Source of the DNA: UBA1715 sp045615765
GTDB taxonomy: Bacteria; Bacteroidota; Bacteroidia; Bacteroidales; UBA1715
Direction of reading: 5' to 3'
NCBI GenBank assembly: GCA_045615765.1
Contig: JAZLFM010000047.1
Location: forward strand, 31,856-95,855
Length of the DNA: 64,000 nt
Below the pieces are notes generated by a model. The model was not told the DNA's origin, ran no database searches, and was given only the letters and a program-made list of their open reading frames with translations. Made by a program: the position numbers and the translations under genes. This document shows, piece by piece, positions 35,012 through 44,519 of the stretch. Within the stretch, counting starts at the first letter, position 1. The number at the start of each line of letters is the position of its first letter.

Positions 35012-35941
35012 TTATCCCAAAATCCTTTTCTTTAGCATCCCCGCTTTAACTCGTAACCACCACAAGTGATATGGCAACAAGAAAGATGCATCTTTGGATA
35101 TAATATTGTACGCAGTTCGATCGTTCAACATACATGACTCATACAACTTATATTTCAAGAATTCCATTCTCATTTCCTTCAACCGTACCTCGCAAAAGGC
35201 ATCCTTGCCTATAAAGAAATTCTGAAGTATACCTATAGAAGCCAAATCAGATTGATATCGTTTTATGTTTATTTTCTCAGAAGCTTGAGACATGTATGAA
35301 TTAGGATTCATACAATTGTAGTGGTAAACTACTTTGTCCAACGTTACTACTTTTTTCGCATAATATGCCAATCTAGGAAGGGTATGATGATCTTCTCCAA
35401 CATTCACGCCTTCTATAGCAGCAATGTTATTATCTGTATACAACGACTTTCTAATTAGTCTTCTCCAAATAACATGGTCAAGCGTCATTTCAATCGTATT
35501 ATGCACCATTTCCATATTAGATGCATATTTGGGTTCAGTCATTATATCTTCTCCATCATTTGAATGTCGTAACGCATTCCCCGAAACAATATCGGCATCA
35601 GTCTCCACTTGTTTCTTAACAAGTAATTCAATTGCATCAGGCTCTAACCAATCATCAGAATCAAGATGGAAAACAAAATCCCCCTTTGCCGCTGCGACTG
35701 CGGTATTGCGGGCTGCCGCAAGTCCTCTGTTGTGATCGTGGTGTATGATTCTAAATTGGATATCACCTTTATATCGCATAATAAAGTCTTCTACAACCAT
35801 TATACTACCATCATTTCCACAATCATCCACAATGATGCACTCTATCGACTCTTTTGCTGTCTGTATAACTACCGACTCAAGGCAACGATTTATATATTCT
35901 TTTACATTGTAGACCGGTATGAGAATAGAAACTTTATTCAT
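35012..35941 (-). CDS. Family 2 glycosyltransferase
   Basis: 309 residues. VSILIPVYNVKEYINRCLES, CIIVDDCGNDGSI, NRGLAAARNTAVAAAKGDFV and HLDSDDWLEPDAIELL make a GT-A domain with the DSDD metal site, resembling beta-glycosyltransferases that add Glc, Gal or their N-acetyl forms. It overlaps the pyruvyltransferase gene by eight bases. It was probably followed directly by glf before the defence block came in. Confidence 0.9.
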   Translation of the reverse strand: MNKVSILIPVYNVKEYINRCLESVVIQTAKESIECIIVDDCGNDGSIMVVEDFIMRYKGDIQFRIIHHDHNRGLAAARNTAVAAAKGDFVFHLDSDDWLEPDAIELLVKKQVETDADIVSGNALRHSNDGEDIMTEPKYASNMEMVHNTIEMTLDHVIWRRLIRKSLYTDNNIAAIEGVNVGEDHHTLPRLAYYAKKVVTLDKVVYHYNCMNPNSYMSQASEKINIKRYQSDLASIGILQNFFIGKDAFCEVRLKEMRMEFLKYKLYESCMLNDRTAYNIISKDASFLLPYHLWWLRVKAGMLKKRILG

Positions 35942-36881
35942 TGGAAATAAATTTTATGCTATCGTAGTCACTCAACCAGGAATCATAAAATGATCGATTC
36001 TTTCCATAACTATTGTCAAAGAAAGTAATATCCTTTCCTAATAGAACTCCAAGAATTGCTGCATGAAGTCGAGTCGTATAAATGTGTGTGTGGGTATTCA
36101 ATAGTTTAACACCCTGCTTAATTAAATACGAACGATAATACATCCGAACAAACAAGTCAGCCAATCCCAAACTTTTTAATCGACCGTCTCTTAATTTAAG
36201 CATTAGTTTGGTAATACAGTCATCTCCATTCTGCATTGTTTGCCAATCAGAAATGGTAATTCCAGGTATCGCCTCAACATCAGATAGAGCCTTTGTCATT
36301 TTAAGTTCACTATCCTTTCTTTTAAGTAGAAGCGGAGAAGATGCAGAATAGTTTTTCTCCCACTTACTCATGTCCATACAGAAGGCCATATCTGGGAGTA
36401 AAAGAATTCTATTCTTAAAATTCTTATCTAAAATTTCAAAAGATGTTGTATCACGCGCACATATAGTCACATTAGAGAATTTTGACATAAAAGCTGCACA
36501 CCCCAACATATTCTCTTCTCTTTGGAACCAAACTGTTTGAGGAAAGAAAAGAAAATTGCAACTAGGATATTCTTCCATGACACTCATCTTGAAATCATGA
36601 TGTTTTGTCCATAAATCTCCAAAATTACCACCTCCTTGGAATAACACAAGAGCTCCTTCTTCTATTGTTCGATGAGTATTCCTAAATGTTTCAAGAGAGT
36701 ACATTCCTTTGCATTTATACGGAAGGCATTTCAATAAATCTAATTCTCCTTGCCATATAAGCGTATCACCAATATTAGTATAATACGGAACCTCTAACAA
36801 ATAATAGTCTCTATCGATTAACGGTGCCAAGGCATCTATGAGCATTTTTCTGAGCTGTGATACTTTTTCTTTTGCATTCAT
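35934..36881 (-). CDS. Polysaccharide pyruvyl transferase family protein
   Basis: 315 residues. NIGDTLIWQGELDLLKCL near the N-terminus, LFQGGGNFGDLW, FFPQTVWFQ and the C-terminal TTRLHAAILGVLLGKDITFF are the features of PF04230 enzymes, which transfer pyruvate from phosphoenolpyruvate to a sugar as a ketal. The result is a charged substituent. It sits two bases from the radical SAM gene in the same direction. Confidence 0.88.
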   Translation of the reverse strand: MNAKEKVSQLRKMLIDALAPLIDRDYYLLEVPYYTNIGDTLIWQGELDLLKCLPYKCKGMYSLETFRNTHRTIEEGALVLFQGGGNFGDLWTKHHDFKMSVMEEYPSCNFLFFPQTVWFQREENMLGCAAFMSKFSNVTICARDTTSFEILDKNFKNRILLLPDMAFCMDMSKWEKNYSASSPLLLKRKDSELKMTKALSDVEAIPGITISDWQTMQNGDDCITKLMLKLRDGRLKSLGLADLFVRMYYRSYLIKQGVKLLNTHTHIYTTRLHAAILGVLLGKDITFFDNSYGKNRSFYDSWLSDYDSIKFISNE

Positions 36882-36883
36882 AT

Positions 36884-38017
36884 TTATTTCTTTCCGAAAA
36901 TTCTTTTCACGATATTTTTCACCTTACCCTTTATAGTTTGCTTCTTTGCTTTTAGTTTCTTCCTCTTTTCTAGAATAGCCATTTCTTTATCAACCACCTG
37001 TTTCATCTCGTCAGAATACTCTTCATTAGAATTCTTCAATCTCTGCTCCATAAATGCTTTCATCCTAGGTTGGAGCCATTCCGTGCCATCCACACACACA
37101 CGGTTACGGATAGCCGCATAGGTTGGTGCAACATGCTCTGGAATAGCACCAAATGTAAGGAAGGCATGGGCATTATAACAATGAGGTTGCTGGCAATGAT
37201 GCCCGATAGCTTTGAATACAATAGTTTTAGTCACATCATCCATAATATTTTGGCTGAACAGAGAGCAATAGCATTGATGCAAATCTCCTGTACCCATATT
37301 ATAGAACAATGTCCAATCTCCTGCATAGCAGAACTCCGTACGCTTCTTTGTGAATACAGAGAACTTGTAATCGAAGAATTCGGATTTAAATGTAGACCAC
37401 GTCTTCTGATATTCCTCAGGTGTCATTTTTGTTAAAATCGGTATGACACTCATATCATGTTCGTCACGCCCAACAGTTACATGATTCACAGCTCCAACTT
37501 CCTTGACTGCTAATTCCTTCATTTCGTCAATATATGGAATGAGTTCATCAGAAGGTGTAGCTTCTAACGTAAAAGAAGCTCCCGCTTCACGCATTTTACG
37601 GATGTTATTAAAGAAACGATCGAACAAGTTTTTTTCTTTCAACTCTAAATAATGATAAGAAAACTTAAAGAACAGACGTTCCAAATATTCTTTAGGGAAA
37701 GTTGCTATTTCATCAAAAGCACGATCAACCGTGGCATTGGTTACAACCATTACATAATGACCTTCTGCCAGTAATGCTTCAATGTACTTCGGCATCTCCG
37801 GTGGCAATAACGTCTCACCTCCACCACAAAAGTTAATCATACAAGTACCTCCGAGACGTTCTTTCGAAAATCCTCTACGGAAAGTATCCACATCATATTT
37901 GAACTTGGGTAGAGGACCTCCAAAGAGACGATTGTGAGTAATGTAACAGTAATGACAACGAAGTGTACACGTTGTTACTGGCACCCAGATATCAATAAAT
38001 CTTTTAAACTTCTCCAT
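36884..38017 (-). CDS. Radical SAM protein of the polysaccharide locus
   Basis: 377 residues. The 4Fe-4S motif CTLRCHYCYI (C-x3-C-x2-C) is near residue 18, followed by FCGGGETLLPPEMPKYIEAL, a GGE-like SAM-binding element. Later cysteines (QCYCSLF, HCQQPHCY) could hold another cluster as in SPASM proteins. The tail is basic. It lies between the deacetylase and the pyruvyltransferase. A role in modifying a sugar or in a maturation step is plausible, but the substrate is unknown. Confidence 0.8.
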   Translation of the reverse strand: MEKFKRFIDIWVPVTTCTLRCHYCYITHNRLFGGPLPKFKYDVDTFRRGFSKERLGGTCMINFCGGGETLLPPEMPKYIEALLAEGHYVMVVTNATVDRAFDEIATFPKEYLERLFFKFSYHYLELKEKNLFDRFFNNIRKMREAGASFTLEATPSDELIPYIDEMKELAVKEVGAVNHVTVGRDEHDMSVIPILTKMTPEEYQKTWSTFKSEFFDYKFSVFTKKRTEFCYAGDWTLFYNMGTGDLHQCYCSLFSQNIMDDVTKTIVFKAIGHHCQQPHCYNAHAFLTFGAIPEHVAPTYAAIRNRVCVDGTEWLQPRMKAFMEQRLKNSNEEYSDEMKQVVDKEMAILEKRKKLKAKKQTIKGKVKNIVKRIFGKK

Positions 38018-38023
38018 ACTGTT

Positions 38024-38829
38024 TTAATTTACATATTCTATATTTTCAAATGATAATCTCCAGATAAGATATTCAAGTTTTAGACTGTTTACTTTGTTCA
38101 TTGCCCATTCATGTGTAAAAATCACGAGAGAAGGCTCTTTTATATTTTTTAAAAGTGCAATATTAGGAAACGTCACCTTCTCTACACGTATGTCTGTTGA
38201 TTCATAACACATACCATTTGCTGACAGAAACTCTTCACACAAAAGCTCGTCATTTAATTTCCCCAGAGAATAACTCTCTCTGTCATCGTCAGCCGATAAA
38301 AGCTTTTTTACCCCCCCCATGCCAGAAATTCCACTTCTTTTTCTGTAGCATAGAAGTAATGAAGTCTTAATATATTGGAAACAGAATTTTCAGAAGCAAA
38401 CCTTTTTACCTCACTAGTCACTCTATTGAAATCCCTTACAAATGAAGTCATATTTGCTATACTATCTTTTGAAACTGAAGGATTAGAAGAATGAAAACCT
38501 ATCTTAAGCCAATCAGAGCTTTCTTCAAAATCCTTCTTATATTTTATCGGCATATTCTCTATTCTATAGCCATTAGAGCCATCTGCATAAGTGTACAATG
38601 TAAATTTACAACCATACTTATCGTGTAATTTTTTCAAACCACTTATAAACACATTATCAAAAAGGGAGTTGTAATTGTCTTTGTTTATAACAAGATCACT
38701 AAAACAGTATTCAACATCATCAAAAGACAAATGTACTTTGGTGCTAGAGCCTAAAAATAACGGAAACGGTAATAACACAAAAGCTAAAAACGTAGATATG
38801 GCGACAAATATTACAAGATGCTTTTTCAT
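38024..38829 (-). pseudogene. NodB-like polysaccharide deacetylase, frameshifted at a G8 tract (phase-OFF)
   Basis: From MKKHLVIFVAISTFLAFVLL, a signal anchor. The first frame has VHLSFDDVEYCF (NodB Asp pair) and KIGFHSSNP (metal-site His) and ends EFLAWGG followed by TAA. The second frame, GGVKKLLSADDDRES onward to ENIEYVN, is the missing C-terminus. The tract is eight G at 38318-38311. The gene is 806 bases; nine G gives 807 and 268 residues. It overlaps the flippase by four bases. It would remove acetyl groups from the polymer when in frame. Confidence 0.82.
38311..38318. repeat. Poly-G tract (G8 on coding strand) inside deacetylase gene
   Basis: GCATGGGGGGGGTAA on the minus strand. In-frame lengths are six or nine G after the AT of GCAT. 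Confidence 0.9.
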
Positions 38830-40370
38830 GCTATATGAAATTTCCTTTTGATTATGGAAAACAACTGCTTTCTCTCTGTCTTTTTTAGAATAACGAATGT
38901 GTTCAATAGTAATGATACAGCACATACCACAATAAGTGCTACAAAGAAATTAATCCATGATGTTACCTGTATATTAATCTTATAAAGATAACCAACAACT
39001 ACTACTAACAACATACCAAGGATACCTCTTAACAGTGCAGGATAGAAGGTTGTAAGCTTTTGACCAAGGACATGAGCCCCATACATTGCTGTAAATGTGG
39101 AGTTTCTTAGAATTCCTATAATTCCACCAACTATAATAATTGCCCATACACCAAGATTCGTAGTCTTCAATAGTATGACTGTAATTCCAACATTCAACAA
39201 TCCAGAAATCAACAGAACGATGGATGGTGTTTTAAGTTTGTTGGTAGTGGTAAACAACCCAAATACAGGATTTATACTGCCTCCAAAAATCATTGGAACA
39301 AGTGTGAATATAGTCATCCATTGCAACATTTGAGCGTCTTGTCCTGGCACCCAAAGAGAATAAAAGCTATCGCTAAAAACAGTTAAAAATCCTATCGGTA
39401 GACCTATTAGCATACCAATAATAGACATTGATTTGATTGTTTCTGCAACCAATTCCTTGTGCTGTCCTTTGGCGTATAAAATATTAAAATGAGGTATAAA
39501 AGTACCAGAAAGCATTGCTAACAGATTCAATATAAGTGTAGGTGCAGTCTTAGCTATTGAATAATCGCCTGTAAGCGTTGCCCCTAAAAAGATGTTAGTA
39601 ATAAGCAGATCCAATTGATGCAAAAGGAGGTTGCTGAGTTGATTTATAGAATTCCATACTCCTGAACTTGCCAACTCCTTAATCATAGGCATAGAAAAAT
39701 ACCTTTGAGGAGATATGGACAATTCAGGTAATAATTTCTGTTTGAATCTGTAGTTCAACAAAACACCTACAACAACTCCAATCAATGCAGAAAGGCTCAT
39801 ATAGACAATGGACGCCTTAAATAGGTAAAACAGAAGAAGAATAGTACTTATTCTAACCACGTTTATTGCAACCTGACTTAAAGAATTTAAATCCAATCTA
39901 TTTTTTACATACGTAGCCAAGGAAAGATAACCCAACAGAAGGCCCAATATCATAGACAATGAGCCAAGACCAAAAAGCCATTGTACTTCGCCAACAAGAT
40001 ACTCTGGTATCGTCAGAATTGAATCGATAAAGACCACACAAATGGCACACACTACCGTAAAGAATATCGATAGTGCCAAATTTGCCACCCACATTGAGTT
40101 TAAATACTTATTCGCACCTTCAATATCATCATTGTAAATCCGCATCGTAATAAATCGACCAGCCATTGAACCAAAAGCTGATGTTATCACTGATGAATAC
40201 CCTATCATATTATTCACAAGTGGGAAGAAGCTATAAGCCTCCTTCCCCACAGTTCTAATAAGATATGGGGTGAAGAAAAATGATATTATAAAGTTTATAC
40301 CAAACGAAACAGTATTGAATACTAAATTCAATGCAATCTGTTTGTTATTTGAATTAGTTTGTGGATTCAA
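38826..40370 (-). CDS. Polysaccharide flippase (Wzx-like, MATE/MVF superfamily)
   Basis: 514 residues with 12 to 14 hydrophobic helices. The N-terminus LVFNTVSFGINFIISFFFTP followed by YLIRTVG is typical of PST/O-antigen flippases. It moves undecaprenyl-linked repeat units across the inner membrane. The C-terminal tail is basic (KKTERKQLFSIIKRKF). It is preceded by galE after 130 AT-rich bases in which I see nothing else. Confidence 0.9.
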   Translation of the reverse strand: MNPQTNSNNKQIALNLVFNTVSFGINFIISFFFTPYLIRTVGKEAYSFFPLVNNMIGYSSVITSAFGSMAGRFITMRIYNDDIEGANKYLNSMWVANLALSIFFTVVCAICVVFIDSILTIPEYLVGEVQWLFGLGSLSMILGLLLGYLSLATYVKNRLDLNSLSQVAINVVRISTILLLFYLFKASIVYMSLSALIGVVVGVLLNYRFKQKLLPELSISPQRYFSMPMIKELASSGVWNSINQLSNLLLHQLDLLITNIFLGATLTGDYSIAKTAPTLILNLLAMLSGTFIPHFNILYAKGQHKELVAETIKSMSIIGMLIGLPIGFLTVFSDSFYSLWVPGQDAQMLQWMTIFTLVPMIFGGSINPVFGLFTTTNKLKTPSIVLLISGLLNVGITVILLKTTNLGVWAIIIVGGIIGILRNSTFTAMYGAHVLGQKLTTFYPALLRGILGMLLVVVVGYLYKINIQVTSWINFFVALIVVCAVSLLLNTFVILKKTERKQLFSIIKRKFHIA

Positions 40371-40500
40371 TTGTTGAAGTTTTGCTACTAATAAACTTTA
40401 TCACTAACGAAAAATCAAGAGTATCTTGTTGTTTTACAACAGAATTATTTTTATCCTATTCTAACGAAATAGAATGTTCTATACAACTTACAATCCGACC

Positions 40501-41517
40501 CTACTTTTCATACCCCTTCGGGTTCCTCTTCTGCCAGTTCCAACTATCGCGACACATATCTTCGATGCCATACTGTGCCTCCCAGCCTAGTTCGGCTTTT
40601 GCTTTAGCAGGGTTGCAATAGCATGTGGCGATATCTCCTGGGCGACGATCCTTGATCACGTATGGCACCTTCACGCCATTCGCTTTCTCAAAAGCTTTCA
40701 CCATATCCAAAACGGAATAGCCATGTCCTGTTCCGATGTTGTAGATAGCCAATCCACACTTACGATCGATCGCCTGCAATGCAGCCACATGCGCAGAGGC
40801 AAGATCCACCACATGGATATAATCGCGCACACCCGTTCCGTCTGGAGTGTCATAGTCGTTGCCAAAAACACCCAACTCCTTGCGCAAGCCAACTGCGGTC
40901 TGCGAGATGTAAGGCATCAAATTGTTGGGGATGCCATTAGGCGACTCTCCAATGCGTCCACATGGGTGAGCACCTACAGGATTAAAGTAACGCAACAAAA
41001 CCACGTTCCACTCCACGTCTGCTCGCTGCACATCCATCAACACCTCCTCCAACATAGACTTGGTCTGTCCGTACGGATTGGTGCAATGACCCTTAGGGCA
41101 CTCTTCCGTAATAGGAATCATAGCTGGCTCGCCATATACGGTTGCCGACGACGAGAAGATTATATTCTTGCAATTATGCTGACGCATCACATCTATCAGA
41201 ATAAACGTGCCCGTCATGTTGTTGTGATAATATTCCAACGGTTTCGCTACAGATTCACCCACAGCCTTTAGTCCGGCAAAATGAATGACTGCATCGAACG
41301 TATTTTCTTCAAACACCTTTGTCAAAGCCTCACTGTCGCGCACATCACACTCATAAAAAGGGATCTCCTTGCCAATGATCTCAGAGACACGTCGAATCGC
41401 CTCCGGATTGGAGTTCGACAAGTTATCTACCACCACTACCGTGTGGCCCTTCTTGTCCAATTCTATAATGGTGTGGCTGCCGATAAAACCTGCGCCACCT
41501 GTTAATAGGATGTTCAT
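40501..41517 (-). CDS. galE: UDP-glucose 4-epimerase
   Basis: 338 residues of the extended SDR family. NAD-binding LLTGGAGFIGSHT at the start, FDAVIHFAGLKAVGESV, catalytic SSSATVYG with the later NPYGQTKSMLEE (YxxxK), and LRYFNPVGAHPCGRIGE. It makes UDP-galactose, which Glf can convert to UDP-galactofuranose. The GC content looks higher than in the genes around the flippase, as for ugd, which suggests an older conserved part of the locus. Confidence 0.96.
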   Translation of the reverse strand: MNILLTGGAGFIGSHTIIELDKKGHTVVVVDNLSNSNPEAIRRVSEIIGKEIPFYECDVRDSEALTKVFEENTFDAVIHFAGLKAVGESVAKPLEYYHNNMTGTFILIDVMRQHNCKNIIFSSSATVYGEPAMIPITEECPKGHCTNPYGQTKSMLEEVLMDVQRADVEWNVVLLRYFNPVGAHPCGRIGESPNGIPNNLMPYISQTAVGLRKELGVFGNDYDTPDGTGVRDYIHVVDLASAHVAALQAIDRKCGLAIYNIGTGHGYSVLDMVKAFEKANGVKVPYVIKDRRPGDIATCYCNPAKAKAELGWEAQYGIEDMCRDSWNWQKRNPKGYEK

Positions 41518-41542
41518 TGGTTATTATTATATATAAGATTAA

Positions 41543-42862
41543 TTAATCTCTCCTAAAAATATCCCTTGTATAAACCTTCTCCATCACATCATCTAAACAC
41601 GAATCATAACGATTGGCTATAATGGCTTTACTTTGCGCTTTGAATTGTGCTAAATCATTTACTACCAAACTACCAAAGAAGGTCTCTCCATCTTTTAGCG
41701 TTGGTTCGTAGATAATAATTGTAGCACCTTTTGCCTTAATGCGCTTCATCACACCTTGGATAGAGCTTTGGCGGAAATTATCGGAATTAGACTTCATTGT
41801 CAAGCGATAGACACCAATAGTTACCGACTTCTCCTCCCCATACTGGTTATGATTGGAATAATCGTAGTAACCAGCCTTTGCCAACACTTGATCTGCAATG
41901 AAATCCTTGCGAGTGCGGTTGCTCTCCACAATGGCTGTCATCATACTTTGTGGCACATTCGCATAGTTTGCCAACAACTGCTTGGTATCCTTCGGCAAGC
42001 AATATCCTCCGTAACCAAACGAAGGGTTATTATAGTGCGTACCAATGCGTGGATCCAAGCCCACACCTTGAATGATAGCCTGTGCATCCAAGCCCTTCAC
42101 CTCTGCGTAGGTATCCAACTCATTGAAGTAACTTACGCGAAGCGCCAAATAGGTATTAGCAAAAAGCTTCACCGCCTCTGCCTCCTTCATACCCATAAAG
42201 AGCGTGTCGATATCCTCCTTCAAAGCACCCTCCTTCAACAAATCTGCAAAAGTTTTAGCAGCCTGTTCCAAGTAAGGAACATCAGCAATCTGTTGAATAG
42301 CTTGGTTCTCCTCGGCAAATTCATCATTTGGAATAACTTTAGGATATCCTACTATAATACGAGAAGGATAAAGATTATCATAAAGTGCCTTGCTTTCGCG
42401 CAAGAACTCAGGCGAGAAAAGAAGGTTCAACTTCCTAACTCCCTTCTGTGCATTTTTCACATAAAGATTGCGAGTATACCCCACAGGGATAGTACTCTTG
42501 ATGACCATCACTGCCTCGGGATTAACCTCCAACACGAGGTCAATCACCTCCTCCACATGAGTAGTATCGAAATAGTTCTTTACAGGATCGTAGTTGGTTG
42601 GAGCCGCAATAACCACAAAGTCAGCCTCTTTATAAGCAGCACATCCATCTAGTGTTGCAGTCAGATTCAACGGTTTCTCCGCCAAATACTTCTCTATATA
42701 TTCATCCTGAATGGGAGAAATTCGACTATTAATCTTCTCAACCTTTTCGGGTACTACGTCCACTGCTACTACTTGGTGCTTCTGCGCCAAGAGCGTAGCG
42801 ATACTAAGACCTACATAGCCTGTGCCAGCTACTGCGATTTGTAAATCTTCAAAGTTTCTCAT
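41543..42862 (-). CDS. ugd: UDP-glucose 6-dehydrogenase (nucleotide sugar dehydrogenase)
   Basis: 439 residues. IAVAGTGYVGLSIATLLAQ is the NAD-binding start; TNYDPVKNYFDTTHV, VIKSTIPVGYTR, LFSPEFLRESKAL and the active-site cysteine in FGYGGYCLPKDTKQL follow. The C-terminal part GVYRLTMKSNSDNFRQSS is typical of UDP-glucose dehydrogenases of this type. It supplies UDP-glucuronate. It lies 26 bases before galE. Confidence 0.94.
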   Translation of the reverse strand: MRNFEDLQIAVAGTGYVGLSIATLLAQKHQVVAVDVVPEKVEKINSRISPIQDEYIEKYLAEKPLNLTATLDGCAAYKEADFVVIAAPTNYDPVKNYFDTTHVEEVIDLVLEVNPEAVMVIKSTIPVGYTRNLYVKNAQKGVRKLNLLFSPEFLRESKALYDNLYPSRIIVGYPKVIPNDEFAEENQAIQQIADVPYLEQAAKTFADLLKEGALKEDIDTLFMGMKEAEAVKLFANTYLALRVSYFNELDTYAEVKGLDAQAIIQGVGLDPRIGTHYNNPSFGYGGYCLPKDTKQLLANYANVPQSMMTAIVESNRTRKDFIADQVLAKAGYYDYSNHNQYGEEKSVTIGVYRLTMKSNSDNFRQSSIQGVMKRIKAKGATIIIYEPTLKDGETFFGSLVVNDLAQFKAQSKAIIANRYDSCLDDVMEKVYTRDIFRRD

Positions 42863-42935
42863 TATTAATTATTTCACAGCTTTTCTTTTATACACGTCCT
42901 TGTAATACTTTCCATACAATTTACAACAAAGTAGT

Positions 42936-43532
42936 CTAAAACTCAGGATACAAGTTCATCTCTATACTAAACGGACTATCAAAATCCTTCAGTAAATTAT
43001 GTTTCATATCTTTTTCCGAAAGTAATGCTTTTTCTACCGGTACTTTCCAATCAATGCCAAGACTATCGTCCATAATGCTTATGCCACCATCGTTAGCAGG
43101 TGCATAGAAGTTATCGCATTTATACTGAAAAACAGCAGTCTCGCTTAAAACAGAAAAACCATGTGCAAAGCCTCTTGGTATAAAGAATTGGCGATGATTA
43201 TCTTCTGTCAATTCCACAGCCACATGTTTCCCATAGGTAGGCGATCCTTTACGAATATCAACAGCAACGTCCAACACTGCTCCTTTCACACAACGAACTA
43301 ATTTAGACTGCGTGTAAGGCATAGTCTGAAAATGAAGTCCTCGCATTACACCATAACTAGACATACTTTCATTATCCTGCACGAACCGGATTCCATGGCC
43401 AAGAATTGGAGTAATCGCTTCATTAAAATCTCTTTCAGAAAAACTCTCAAAGAAATAGCCACGAGCGTCACCAAACACCTTTGGTTCTATTATTACTACA
43501 CCGTCAAGTTCTGTCTTTATTATGTTTATCAT
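42936..43532 (-). CDS. rfbC: dTDP-4-dehydrorhamnose 3,5-epimerase
   Basis: 198 residues. GVVIIEPKVFGDARGYFFES, FVQDNESMSSYGVMRGLHFQ, KLVRCVKGAVLDVAVDIRKG, FFIPRGFAHGFSVLSE with the catalytic His are characteristic. It epimerises C3 and C5 in dTDP-L-rhamnose synthesis. The partner genes rfbA, rfbB and rfbD are not in the window, so they must lie elsewhere. The stop codon is TAG. Confidence 0.95.
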   Translation of the reverse strand: MINIIKTELDGVVIIEPKVFGDARGYFFESFSERDFNEAITPILGHGIRFVQDNESMSSYGVMRGLHFQTMPYTQSKLVRCVKGAVLDVAVDIRKGSPTYGKHVAVELTEDNHRQFFIPRGFAHGFSVLSETAVFQYKCDNFYAPANDGGISIMDDSLGIDWKVPVEKALLSEKDMKHNLLKDFDSPFSIEMNLYPEF

Positions 43533-43596
43533 GTAACTATTTACTTTACCTCGTCAATTACACAATTTCTTTCGTAAGGTTTTGTTTGCCTTGATG

Positions 43597-44316
43597 TTAC
43601 GATACAACTTTCTCCAAATACACTTTTGGCACATACGCCGTTGCAAATGTACCAAGGTTTTCCAATTGCACGAAAACACGAAGTTGATGTTTGTAACGAA
43701 GCACGTGTCCTTCTACACCGGCAAATGGTCCGTCAACCACGCGAACGCGATCGCCTTGAAAGAAAGTGGGCATATCACTTTGGTCAGTAACAATATCTTC
43801 CATTTCGGAATCTATAATGGTGCGAAAGCTTCTAAATTGAACATCGGGCACTACCATAAATGGATTGGAGCCAAATTCTGTTTGGCGTGTATGATCGTAA
43901 TATGGCGTAAGTCCTGCTATAGGCAACTGCAATAGTTCACGAAATTGTGCAAGCGTACAGTGAATAAATAGTAAACCAGTATCGAGCGGCTGTTTCACAA
44001 CCGATACAGTTGGATGATCTACATTTGATTTATCAATCTGTCGTATAGCTACCATAGGAAGATAGAACTCACAATCTGTAAGATTTTCATGTGTCGGAAC
44101 TGCCTCCATAAGTTTTTCGTACACTTTCTTTGCCCTACCTTGCGTTGCACGTATTACAAACCACTGCGGGACATACTCTACCGACTGCCCTTTCTGGTTC
44201 GCAACCCAAGAGGGGGACGTAGTACAGTGCGAAATACTACTCGTGTCGGATAAAAATACGCCATCGACACCGTGGCTGGTATTGACAATATTTTTGTCAA
44301 TGTTGTTTTGTAGCAT
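43597..44316 (-). CDS. UpxY-family NusG-like transcription antiterminator
   Basis: 239 residues. After a variable 50-residue leader comes the NGN domain, QWFVIRATQGRAKKVYEKLM, with the loop VKQPLDTGLLFIHCT, and then a KOW domain, FFQGDRVRVVDGPFAGVEGH. This is the layout of Bacteroides UpxY proteins, which let RNA polymerase read through the capsule operon leader. Here it is third, after the export genes rather than first, and no upxZ is seen. The 200-base leader before it holds a hairpin (GGGCA..TGCCC near 44390). Confidence 0.9.
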   Translation of the reverse strand: MLQNNIDKNIVNTSHGVDGVFLSDTSSISHCTTSPSWVANQKGQSVEYVPQWFVIRATQGRAKKVYEKLMEAVPTHENLTDCEFYLPMVAIRQIDKSNVDHPTVSVVKQPLDTGLLFIHCTLAQFRELLQLPIAGLTPYYDHTRQTEFGSNPFMVVPDVQFRSFRTIIDSEMEDIVTDQSDMPTFFQGDRVRVVDGPFAGVEGHVLRYKHQLRVFVQLENLGTFATAYVPKVYLEKVVS

Positions 44317-44519
44317 AGGAAAAACTCCGTATACAACCTATTATGTTTCGAGGCGTATGTGAACACCTCATGATTTATTTTTATGGGCAAAATAAACAAC
44401 TGCCCTTAGGTTAAACCTATTATTATCCAATATTATACAAATATCAAAAAAATTATTGAGACTTGCAATATATTGTTTTTTATTCAAGGGGTAGAGTAGA
44501 ACCCTACCCCAACATTTCG

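Noticed and set aside
44480..44505. Terminator between wzc and the UpxY-type gene (GGGGTAG..CTACCCC)
   Set aside because: The stem is good, but no T run follows on the minus strand; it may be a pause or antitermination site, and I could not decide.
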